In this document: in pieces, positions 1 through 7,493 of the stretch | How the letters are laid out: every line of letters starts with the position of its first letter | Position numbering within the stretch: position 1 is the stretch's first letter | NCBI GenBank assembly: GCA_015679605.1 | Contig: JAAAVE010000321.1 | Span: 1-22,595 of the forward strand | From: Podila epigama | Taxonomy: Eukaryota; Mortierellomycota; Mortierellomycetes; Mortierellales; Mortierellaceae | Direction of reading: 5' to 3' | Length of the DNA stretch: 22,595 nucleotides | Translations under genes and position numbers: made by a program | Notes under the pieces: model-generated | Told to the model about the DNA's origin: nothing | The model's database searches: none | What the model saw: the letters and a program-made list of their open reading frames with translations, nothing else

Positions 1-355
1 TGCTGGGGGCGACTGGGGGAACAGACGCGGTGGTGGTGGTGACGGCAGGGACGGTGGTAGTAGGGTTAGGGATTGGGCCAGTGGGTCTAGGCTCGAGGGT
101 ACCAGCGCCAGGGGTGACGGAGACACAGATGGGGTGACCCTCGTCGAGGTTAAGGCAGTCGGTGCGAAGCTTCAGGTTCCACTTGAGAAGGTTCTCAAAG
201 GTGGTGTTCCAGCGGGCAGCAAAGGCAGCGCAACCGTCGCTGTCAGTAGGACGGACGATGACAGACTTTGTGCACTCCTTGACGGGGATGGGGACGACGG
301 CGGCGGCCTGGGAGGCGGCGAGGGCGAGAACAGCGACGGACAAGGTGAACTTCAT
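1..355 (-). CDS. Secreted LysM-domain protein (partial, C-terminus beyond window)
   Basis: The frame opens at the ATG at 353-355 and stays open to the window edge (118 codons, no stop). Residues 1-19 form a classical signal peptide: a Lys at position 3, then a hydrophobic Ala/Leu/Val core ending in an Ala-rich cleavage region. Residues of about 27-78 read as one LysM module: an N-terminal Cys, a DSDGCAAFAARW segment, NTTFENLLKWN, and a closing CLNLDEGHPICVSV. Fungal LysM modules have this Cys-containing layout. A Pro/Thr-rich linker follows (GPIPNPTTTVPAVTTTT), which usually separates LysM modules, so more modules may lie outside the window. LysM modules bind chitin or related N-acetylglucosamine polymers, so a secreted cell-wall or effector-type role is inferred. 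NTT is a possible N-glycosylation site. An intron beyond the edge cannot be excluded. Confidence 0.85.
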   Translation of the reverse strand, partial: MKFTLSVAVLALAASQAAAVVPIPVKECTKSVIVRPTDSDGCAAFAARWNTTFENLLKWNLKLRTDCLNLDEGHPICVSVTPGAGTLEPRPTGPIPNPTTTVPAVTTTTASVPPVAPS

Positions 356-379
356 GTTGAGAGATAGTGTGAGGGTAGT

Positions 380-406
380 GTTGTTGTTGTTGTTGTTGTT
401 GTTGTT
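380..406. repeat. (GTT)n microsatellite in the LysM 5' UTR
   Basis: About nine uninterrupted GTT units lie 25 bp upstream of the LysM start codon. The transcript strand would read (AAC)n, so the tract is probably in the 5' UTR. It is expected to vary in length between strains. Confidence 0.85.
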
Positions 407-540
407 TGTGTAAAGGAAGGGGTCGTTAAAACGGAAGTGGTGTTGGTGGAGGGTTGTGAGTTGGAAGGGTGGATGATAGACGAAATGGAGTTGAGTGAAG
501 AAAAGAAAAGAAAGGAGAAAAAAAAAGAAGAGAGAAGAAA

Positions 541-547
541 TTATATA
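541..547 (-). promoter_or_regulatory. Possible TATA box of the LysM gene
   Basis: On the minus strand this reads TATATAA within CTTTATATAA, about 186 bp upstream of the LysM start codon. A long purine tract (pyrimidine on the other strand) adjoins it at about 495-540. The distance implies a 5' UTR of roughly 150 nt. Only the motif and its position support the call. Confidence 0.4.
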
Positions 548-550
548 AAG

Positions 551-2038
551 CAGGCAGTTTTAAGCTCGACAGGTTGATTGTCGGAGGAGGAGGGGGACAG
601 TCAAACAGGGCTAGACTGCTAGACAGGATGTGCTGAGCCTGTGTTAATTATGTTAGGCTCTCTGTCCCACACACACACACTCAGTCAGGCTGTTCAGTTT
701 TAATCGGTCAGTCAGTCCATGCCAAAGAAACAGAGCAGATGGTCCAAAAAAAGAAAAAAACCACTTTTGTGCAGTTGTGGGTGTGAGTAGGGTTGAGGAT
801 TTGTTCTTGGTTTCCTTGACTATGGGAAGCAGTAGAAACAGTTGGAGTGGCACAGGAAGGCGGCGACGATTAATGAGTCTTTTTTGGTTTTACTGATTTC
901 TGACTGTGATGTGTGTTGTGTATGTGTGTGTTTTATGTTTATTTTATTATTTTTTTTTCTTTTGCGTGTTTTATGGTATGTGTTTGGGTGTGAGCACCCT
1001 TTCGGGTGAACCAATGGCTTCAGGTCCATTTGGCACTCTTTCTACTGAGCACCCAATAGTCCAAAATAATAATAATCGCCCACAAAACACTTGCTCATAC
1101 CCATGCTCATGCTAAATACGTACTCCTACTTAAGCTCATGCCCACTCCTCCCGGCACCTCGCATTCTCGGTAATCTCGCTTTCCATAGCAACGCATGGTA
1201 ACAGTCTAACACGAATGTGCCACGGCCCATTATTACGAAAGAATGAGACATGAAATGGAAAAAGGCTGTTACGGGTTTTTGCTCAAAAACAATTGGGTGT
1301 GCCATCATCGTTTTCTATCCCGTACCTTGTCTTTAGTCATGTCATGTCTTGTCTTGTCCTGGCCTGCTACTGGCATGTCCTAACTTGCTTCGCTATGGTA
1401 TGCCATAATACAGACAGTTTTCTAGGGCTGTTCCTGTACGCCGAATATTTGTACCGTTTCTTTCTGTCGTTTTCTTTGTTTTCGTTTTCTTTGGTGGTGG
1501 CACACACAAACGAAAAACATGTCCAACTGTACTTTCAACTTCATATCCTTCTCTGTCCACCTGTCCACCTGCCATTCCTTGGTGGGCCACATATGCCTAC
1601 AACAGAATTTCGAGAGTATTCAACCATATTTGATCCAAAAATAGGCCACAGCTTGTGGTTGCACAAACAGACGCAACGGCAAATAAGGGGATACCCCCTG
1701 TGTCTACGCCATAGCACACAGGCACGCTCACCTACACACACACCAAAAAAAAAAAGGAGTGAAATAATCATAGCGAGTAGATTATGTGTCTACATCAGGA
1801 GCGGTCTACATCCATGCAAGATGGATGAGCACCCTTTCACACGCATCTATCTTAGCTTGCATAGGTGTTCCTAATGCTGACTTTCTTCCGAGCGAAAAGC
1901 AGCTCTTCAAGCCAATACAATAAAACCTTTTCTAAACCCTGACGACAAAATATTAAGAATGCTTTAATGTACAAAGTAATAGAGAGAGACTAGAATATAA
2001 TAGGGAAAATCAAGCGACAACTATCCTCCGTCCATTTT
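551..2038. other. Intergenic stretch without a recognisable gene
   Basis: The region lies upstream of the LysM gene and downstream of the LUD gene. I found no reading frame with recognisable protein character. The longest one (1293-1874, plus, 193 codons) mixes hydrophobic and low-complexity segments, resembles no family I know, and overlaps frames on the other strand. Visible structure is limited to a short CA run near 670-680, a T-rich tract near 945-960, and a degenerate pentamer run GTCAT/GTCTT/GTCCT at 1336-1360. Confidence 0.5.
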
Positions 2039-2929
2039 TTAGAATCCAAGGGCATCCTCGACGAGAACAACCTGGATACGGTCGGGGTTCATAGGGTTGG
2101 CACGGGCAATGACCTCGTAGTGGATAATGGCCGAAGCTGGGACACCATAGGCATCGCGTGCACGCGCACTCTCGGCCGCCAGAGCAAACTCATTCGTGCG
2201 AGTCCATGCCTCCTCCTCATCTTTGACAATCTTGTTAGCACCTGCGAGGACAATCACATTGGCAGCTGCAAAGGCCACACCGCCAACCTTGGAACCCGAC
2301 AGATCTGCATGTGCCATCTTGCCGTCCTCTGTAATGGCCGACATGGATGTCAGATAATAATCAACTGTGGTGCCAATGGTTCTACGGAGCTCAGCCTGCT
2401 TGGCTGGGTCAGACTCAGCCAGGATCTCGGCGTGGACGTTACGGAAGTGTGTCTCGCCCTTGAGGTAAGTAGTAAAGCCAATCTCTTCAAGAGAAGTCGA
2501 GTGTGCGTTGTTGACAGAGACACCAGCGGGAATCAAGCTCTTGATCTTCTCAAAGGCCTCACCACGGGTCTTGACCAGGTGGACTTTGAACCCATTCGCC
2601 TCGAGGCCAGCCTTGGCTGCTGCGACACGTTCTGCGCTCGCAACCTTGCTGTACTTGTGATCGGCGAGGGTGGCAAGCTGAGCATCCGACTTGACGAGAG
2701 CAGCGAATGTGTGGTTGGTGTGTGTGTTCTCTGGGTGGCTTGGGGTGGCAGGGACCACAGCAGCGGTGGCAGCTGCGACTGTGACTGGAGTAGCAACGGG
2801 AGCAGGTGCAGGTGTTGCAGTCGAGGTCTTGACAGCAGATTTTGGCGTGGCGGTTTTAGCAGGGACAGTCTTCTTGGAAGCCTTGTCGGACTTGAAGATT
2901 TGCTTAATTTGCTTGAACAAGGAAGGCAT
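2039..2929 (-). CDS. LUD-domain protein (LutC/YkgG-like) with low-complexity N-terminal extension
   Basis: This is a single-exon frame of 296 codons. Residues of about 85-295 match the LUD (DUF162, LutB/LutC) fold: a helical start (ASAERVAAAKAGLEANGFKV), VSVNNAHSTSLEEIG, then the conserved stretch SMSAITEDGKMAHADLSG followed by VIVLAGANKIV and an Asp/Glu-rich helix. In bacteria LUD proteins belong to L-lactate oxidation systems (LutABC), but isolated LUD proteins of unknown function are common. Fungal members are uncharacterised, so no substrate is assigned. Residues 1-20 are Lys-rich and amphipathic (SLFKQIKQIFKSDK). Residues of about 22-65 are Ala/Thr/Pro/Val-rich with no fold apparent, which suggests a disordered tether. 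Neither LutA nor LutB homologues are neighbours here. The family call is strong; the function is unknown. Confidence 0.85.
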   Translation of the reverse strand: MPSLFKQIKQIFKSDKASKKTVPAKTATPKSAVKTSTATPAPAPVATPVTVAAATAAVVPATPSHPENTHTNHTFAALVKSDAQLATLADHKYSKVASAERVAAAKAGLEANGFKVHLVKTRGEAFEKIKSLIPAGVSVNNAHSTSLEEIGFTTYLKGETHFRNVHAEILAESDPAKQAELRRTIGTTVDYYLTSMSAITEDGKMAHADLSGSKVGGVAFAAANVIVLAGANKIVKDEEEAWTRTNEFALAAESARARDAYGVPASAIIHYEVIARANPMNPDRIQVVLVEDALGF

Positions 2930-3011
2930 GTTTGAAGGTGTGTGTGTTTGTGGTGTGTGGTCTTGAGTGGTTTTGTAAAGGGTGTTTTAATGAACGAAGG
3001 TTGTTCCTGAT

Positions 3012-3038
3012 ACTGCTGCTGCTGCTGATGATGATGAT
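3012..3038. repeat. (CTG)n(ATG)n compound microsatellite
   Basis: About four CTG-type units are followed by four ATG-type units, 85-110 bp upstream of the LUD start codon, probably in its 5' UTR. A T11 tract follows at about 3060. Confidence 0.75.
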
Positions 3039-3128
3039 AGAGAATAATAAATGACTGTCTTTTTTTTTTTTATCTTTTGCTTGCGCTTTGGTGTTTGATG
3101 ATGGCAAATAACAACGAAGGCCTCCCTT

Positions 3129-3136
3129 CTTTTATA
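3129..3136 (-). promoter_or_regulatory. Possible TATA box of the LUD gene
   Basis: The minus strand reads TATAAAAG, a strong TATA consensus, about 200 bp upstream of the LUD start codon. No other core-promoter signal was recognised, so the assignment rests on motif and orientation. Confidence 0.4.
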
Positions 3137-3259
3137 CAAAAAAATCTGCCACTCAAAAAACGACTTGCAAAAAAAAATTTTGATTTCAAATCTTTGTGAC
3201 AAAGTTGGATAGGGTGGCTTGTACGAGGCATTACATGGGATTTGTACTGGATTTGTCAC

Positions 3260-4180
3260 TCAAGGGGTTCGACAGGTTTTCGTAATGCTGTTTTGTCATG
3301 CTCTCTGCTCTTCCTTCAATAGAGTTGCCTTCGTCAGAATGTTTATCGCCCAATGTTCTTCGTCATATCTTGAGAAGTAAGCACATCGGCAACCAGCACT
3401 TTACAGGGCTGGTCCGTGCTGGATTAAGAACATGCTAGTGGTTGATAATTGTACAAAGCCAATTCGCGACCAACACTACTGTCTCTTCACCACCTCATCG
3501 AAATCGAAGGTCAAAAGGTACACTCTTCATGTCGACAATTATTATTCATGTCAAGGCTTACTAGCAACTTCTATTGCTATTTCCAATATTCATTTTTCTT
3601 CCTTATTGCTTCTTGTCCAAGCTTTGGCTACTTGTCAACTGATCAAGAGCGTGAAAATACTAGAAAGGTTAGTTGTGCAAGTATCACTTGGACTCGCAAG
3701 TGAAAGTGAAGCTGAATACATGTTCGTAGCCAAGCTGGGACTCTGGGAGTCTTCTCTCAGTGGCTTGGTCAAAAGTGGCTTAGACTATCTGGTGCTCAGG
3801 GACTCAGATGCTCATGGCGGAGCATCAACCTCTGTGTACTCAAGGAGCTCAGTTCCCCCCCGTCATGACAATCATCATTCAGCGAATCAACAAGCCCAAC
3901 ACTGCTTATTGGATGAACCTTGGTCTAAATGTCCCGATAGCCCTATTTTCTTAAGGATTTCTCAGTCTTTTAGAAAGTTGGTCCAAGGTAAAGTAATAAC
4001 CTTAAGGTCCAAGCAAAACAGGTTTTTTTAAGGTTAACGGTCAATTCTTACGGTCAAACTCTAATCGCGGAAACACTCTTAAGCCTTAGCAATGGGCACA
4101 CACTTCATCCTCGATGAACGAGATGACGTGTGGCATGGGCATGCAAGCAGACAGTCACAAGTAGTAAGGAGCCTGTATGC
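3260..4180. other. Intergenic stretch with short repeats; no recognisable gene
   Basis: A 199-codon plus-strand frame (3432-4031) starts MLVVDNCTKPIRDQ but has no domain, signal or composition that I recognise as coding. A second frame (3449-3703) overlaps it. The segment 3915-4060 is unusually rich in GGTC-containing motifs: GGTCCAAG occurs twice (about 3980 and 4006), ACGGTCAA twice 13 bp apart (4037 and 4050), and a 10 bp perfect palindrome ACCTTAAGGT lies at 3999-4008. A 7 bp inverted repeat CCAGCAC/GTGCTGG (3393-3399 and 3416-3422) could form a small hairpin. It could be a decayed element or simply unconstrained DNA. Confidence 0.4.
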
Positions 4181-4185
4181 TAGCT

Positions 4186-4207
4186 GACGCGTTGATTGCC
4201 ACGCGTC
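4186..4207. promoter_or_regulatory. Inverted pair of MluI cell-cycle (MCB-like) boxes upstream of PRE2
   Basis: GACGCGT and its exact complement ACGCGTC flank an 8 bp spacer, giving two ACGCGT cores 14 bp apart, 200 bp upstream of the proteasome beta5 start codon. ACGCGT is the binding core of the yeast MBF (Mbp1/Swi6) G1/S regulator. Use by this gene is inference. Two CCAAT pentamers (minus strand 4224-4228, plus strand 4267-4271) lie between these boxes and the TATA box. Confidence 0.4.
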
Positions 4208-4319
4208 GCATCCCATAGCTCAGATTGGTCTAAACAAAGGGCGGCGTCTAAGAAGGGCCGAAGTCTCCAATAGTACGTATAGTCGTACGACAATGGGAGA
4301 TGTACGAAAGCAAATGACA

Positions 4320-4325
4320 TATAAA
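4320..4325 (+). promoter_or_regulatory. Possible TATA box of PRE2
   Basis: TATAAA in the context CATATAAATGG lies 83 bp upstream of the PRE2 start codon on the same strand. A 10 bp palindrome GTCGTACGAC precedes it by about 30 bp. Confidence 0.4.
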
Positions 4326-4407
4326 TGGCATTGAGATATGGATACCTCATACCCTCACCATTTACCCATTTACAATCTCCCAGAATACACAAAACATCAA
4401 AATTGTC

Positions 4408-5743
4408 ATGGATAAGCTTGTCGCCAAATACGCATCTCCCAGTACCATGTCCGGTCAAGAATCAGTGTTTGCTGACGATCGAATGGACAGTTGGAATGCA
4501 GCCCTCCAGTTTGCTCAACCATCCTTTGACATCCCTATGGTGGCCAATGTAAAAAAAGCCAGAATTGAACAAGTGTACAAAATAAGCTCTTGCTTGTATT
4601 TTATATATATTGCAAGTTGACACTAGTCCTCTATTTTTACATTGATGCTTCTGTTAGCCAAGAGACTTTCTTCGCGCTCATACCGACCCATCTGCCGAGA
4701 ACAGAATCAAAATACAACATGGCACCACTACCCTGGCCTTTAAATTCCATGGAGGCGTCATTGTCGCCGTCGATTCTCGCGCTTCCATGGGATCTATTAT
4801 TGGTTTGTGTCTTTGTTCGATTTTTATGCATAGCTACATTCTTTTTTTTCCCCCATTGAACCATGGATTATTTACATCTCCCTTATCATGCCTTTTTATA
4901 CCTCCCTTATTATACCTCGAACCAGCTTCTCAGACAGTCAAGAAGGTTATTCAAATTAACCCGTACCTACTTGGTACGGTGGCTGGCGGTGCAGCCGACT
5001 GCCAGTACTGGGAGCGTGAACTCGGTCGTCGAGCACGATTATTTGAGCTCCGGAACAAGGAGCGCGTCTCGGTCGCGGCTGCTTCAAAGATGTTATGCAA
5101 TATGGTGTATGACTACAAGGGTATGGACCTATCCATGGGTACCATGATTGCTGGATGGGACAAGACGGTAGGTTGACTCGTTTTTTTTTCATCCCATGTG
5201 CGCTGTTTACTTTGCACGAGAAGATGATGGCTTTTTGCTCCTCAGATAGTATAGAAACTACCCCCTTTTAACATCATCTTTTTTTCAAACACGCCTACGC
5301 ACCCACAACATACATATACACACAAAGGGCCCTGCACTCTACTACGTAGATTCTGATGGAACCCGCATGAAAGGCGACATGTTTGCAGTCGGCTCTGGTT
5401 CCACGTTTGCCTATGGTGTTCTTGACACTGCGTATTCACACGACATGACCGTCGAGCAAGCCATCGAACTAGGAAAGCGAGCAATTTATCATGCTGCTCA
5501 CCGTGATTCATATTCTGGTGGCCCCATCAACATCTTTCATGTCAAGGCTGGAGGATGGGAATATTGCGGTGAATTCGAATTTGATGAGTTGCACTGGGTA
5601 AGTGACCGGTATGATATTCATGACACTCGCAAGTCGCAAAAAAAAAGATGATGGTATTAACACGTTGTTTGTCTTTTCCTGGAATTTTTCCCGTGTGTAC
5701 TGTACAGCATTACAAATCCTTGCCAAAAGAAGCAATCGTGTAG
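4408..5743 (+). CDS. PRE2: 20S proteasome subunit beta type-5 (chymotrypsin-like)
   Basis: Five exons: 4408-4548, 4658-4802, 4926-5167, 5328-5597 and 5708-5743. The introns are 109, 123, 160 and 110 bp, all GT..AG. The joined frame encodes 277 aa. Residues 1-69 form a propeptide containing the [11 protein letters not shown] motif typical of fungal Pre2. Autocatalytic cleavage at HG|TTT leaves Thr70 as the N-terminal nucleophile (Thr1). Asp86 (D17), Arg88 (R19) and Lys102 (K33) fall exactly where the catalytic centre needs them, and [43 protein letters not shown] and [13 protein letters not shown] are diagnostic of beta5. The protein cleaves after hydrophobic residues in the 20S core. The first donor (GTAAAA) was preferred to a downstream GTGTAC because it gives the family's NPxxFLR junction. 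The gene ends 80 bp from the convergent recycling-factor gene. Confidence 0.95.
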
Positions 5744-5823
5744 TGAAAAAAAAAAGAAAAAGAAAATAGAAAATATGGACCTGCCCTTGATTGTAGTTGA
5801 AAGCCATTGATTTGAATATAATT

Positions 5824-7234
5824 CTAGTTCGCCAAAATCTCCTTGGTCTTTGCCTTCAGAGCATCCTCTGCGTCTTTGATGTACTTGTCATGTAATGCTT
5901 GTGCCTACGCATTAAGTAAATCAGGTTATCAGTATTCCGTAATCTGCATCATTGACGCCCCAATTCTTTAACGTTCATTTTTTTTTTCATGAACATCAGT
6001 CATGTTCATATGAATCTATGTGTTTACCTTCTTTTCCAGGGTGTAATTCTCGTCTTCACTCATGCCTGCCTTGAGATCCTTCTTGAGATCCTTCATTCCA
6101 TCTTGACGAAGCTTTCGGATGATTGTCTTTGCCTTTTCTGCGCTGGCTGCAGCAAGCTTGGTCAACGACTCTCTGAACTCTTTTGTTGGCCTAAATGTAA
6201 AAGCATGAATAGTAATAAAAGATGATTGTTAGCATACGTTTCTTTCTTGACTTGCAGTGCTCAAAAAAGAACTCTTGGTAATGTGATGGCCATCTTACTT
6301 TGGGACAGGGACACGCACGGCCTTGTTCTCAGCGATAGGGTTCAAGTTCAATCCAGCACCTCTGATGGCCTTTTCAATAGCAGCCGTAAACTACATAAAG
6401 TGATATAGTTTCAATAAGAAGTCTCCGTTAATATCGTGTTTATGAAGAAGTAATAGGGGGCCATGAGAGTACTACTCGGGCAGAAAAAAAATACATACCT
6501 CGGGATCGTTAACATTGACCATCAAAGTCTTGGCGTCCTTAATGGAGACCTGGGCAAGGTCCCGCAATGGCACCATCTTGGATTCGATCTTGACCATAAC
6601 GGGGTCCAAAATTGCTACATGATTTTTTTTTTTTTTTTTTTTTTCAAGAAGATTGAGGGTCCAAAGTGAACCAGATCAATGAACCGCTCCATAAAAATAC
6701 CATCCGAGGTAATTTCAGTTGTTTCTTCCGCCCACATACACCCAAAAAAAGAAAAGAAGAGCCATAGCGCGTCCATTAGTTACCTGGGTTGGCAGTTCCG
6801 GCACGCATCGTCATAAAATCCTTCTTAAGGCGCTCCAAACATTGAGCCATCTTTTTCTCAAGTTCGAGTGGATCAAAGGACATATCCGCTGCTGCTGCTG
6901 CTGAAGAAGACGAGGCTGCAGATTTGCCACCTTTGCCCTTTCCACGCGAGTTATTGCTATCACTGTCATCATCATCGTCGTCATCTTTTGATTTCTTTCC
7001 TCCTTTGCCTCCCTTCTTGTTATCCTTCTTGGAAGCATAGCAACGGAACTGACTGGTGCTGGCCATGAGCATGGATCGAGGAGCAAAGCCGAATGCCACG
7101 ACAGCAGCATTCGTTGACGCGCGGGTCGATCCAAGACCAATGACATTGGTTCCAGTTGTTGTAGGGATGTTGTGAGCCAACCGACAAGTGATGCGGCTAG
7201 CAGTAGCAAATAAAGTGGTTGATGCACGTTGCAT
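5824..7234 (-). CDS. RRF1: Mitochondrial ribosome recycling factor
   Basis: Five exons on the minus strand: 7234-6784, 6614-6499, 6390-6299, 6190-6028 and 5904-5824. The introns are 169, 108, 108 and 123 bp, all GT..AG, and the joined frame encodes 300 aa. Residues 1 to about 66 are rich in Arg, Ser, Thr and Ala with almost no acid, a mitochondrial presequence. Residues of about 69-117 are a charged low-complexity linker containing seven consecutive Asp, Lys/Gly runs and a Ser/Ala run. The RRF fold occupies about 118-300: LEKKMAQCLERLKKDF, RAGTANPAILDPV, VPLRDLAQVSIKDAKTL, INP-type LNLNPIAENKAVRVPVPKPT, and the long final helix pair with IRKLRQDGMKDLKKDL and LHDKYIKDAEDALKAKTKEIL. RRF splits post-termination ribosomes together with mitochondrial EF-G2. 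The ATG at 7234 was chosen because the upstream extension of the frame has no presequence character and is probably 5' UTR. Confidence 0.93.
6623..6642. repeat. Poly-T tract inside intron 1 of the recycling-factor gene
   Basis: An uninterrupted run of about 18-20 T on the plus strand becomes an A-run in the transcript. It ends only about 9 nt upstream of the exon 2 acceptor (TGTAG|CA), where a pyrimidine tract would be expected. Confidence 0.8.
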
Positions 7235-7405
7235 TTTGGTGGTGAATGTAATGAAAAAAAGAGGATGCAATGAAAAACACAAAGAAAAAACAGGGGGGCC
7301 CCAAATACTCTCTCCGGTTGGCTTCACAGTCACACGAAAGAAAAAGTGCCACTAAGTGAGAGGGAGGGTGAATAATTACTTGATGTCCGTGCGGGAAAAA
7401 CTACC

Positions 7406-7417
7406 GTTACGCGTAAC
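7406..7417. promoter_or_regulatory. Perfect 12 bp palindrome with MCB core
   Basis: GTTACGCGTAAC is a perfect 12 bp palindrome with an ACGCGT core. It lies 172 bp upstream of the recycling-factor start codon and 77 bp beyond the PRM1 stop codon. Position favours a role in the recycling-factor promoter. MBF-type binding is an inference from the core sequence. Confidence 0.4.
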
Positions 7418-7493
7418 ATTAAAGGAAGGGGCCTGTCTATGAAAGACATGGGCAATGTTGAATAGTAAAACTTTTTCAAGGAGGCCCCCATGG

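Noticed and set aside
1293-1874. 193-codon plus-strand open frame
   Set aside because: It has no recognisable domain, mixed low-complexity content and competing antisense frames. There is not enough evidence to call a gene.
2120-2935. 271-codon plus-strand open frame
   Set aside because: It lies entirely antisense to the well-supported LUD gene and has no family resemblance, so it is a composition shadow.
3240-3270. GGGGTTCGACAGG, resembling a tRNA T-arm
   Set aside because: No matching A-box, acceptor stem or anticodon arm is present at the expected distances.
3432-4031. 199-codon plus-strand open frame
   Set aside because: No recognisable domain or homologue comes to mind and amino-acid composition is unremarkable. 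It is kept only as a note in the intergenic entry.
4549-4620. Continuation of PRE2 exon 1 to its in-frame stop or to a GTGTAC donor at about 4582
   Set aside because: The upstream GTAAAA donor yields the [11 protein letters not shown] junction expected for fungal beta5. The alternative inserts VKKARIEQ into a conserved propeptide stretch.
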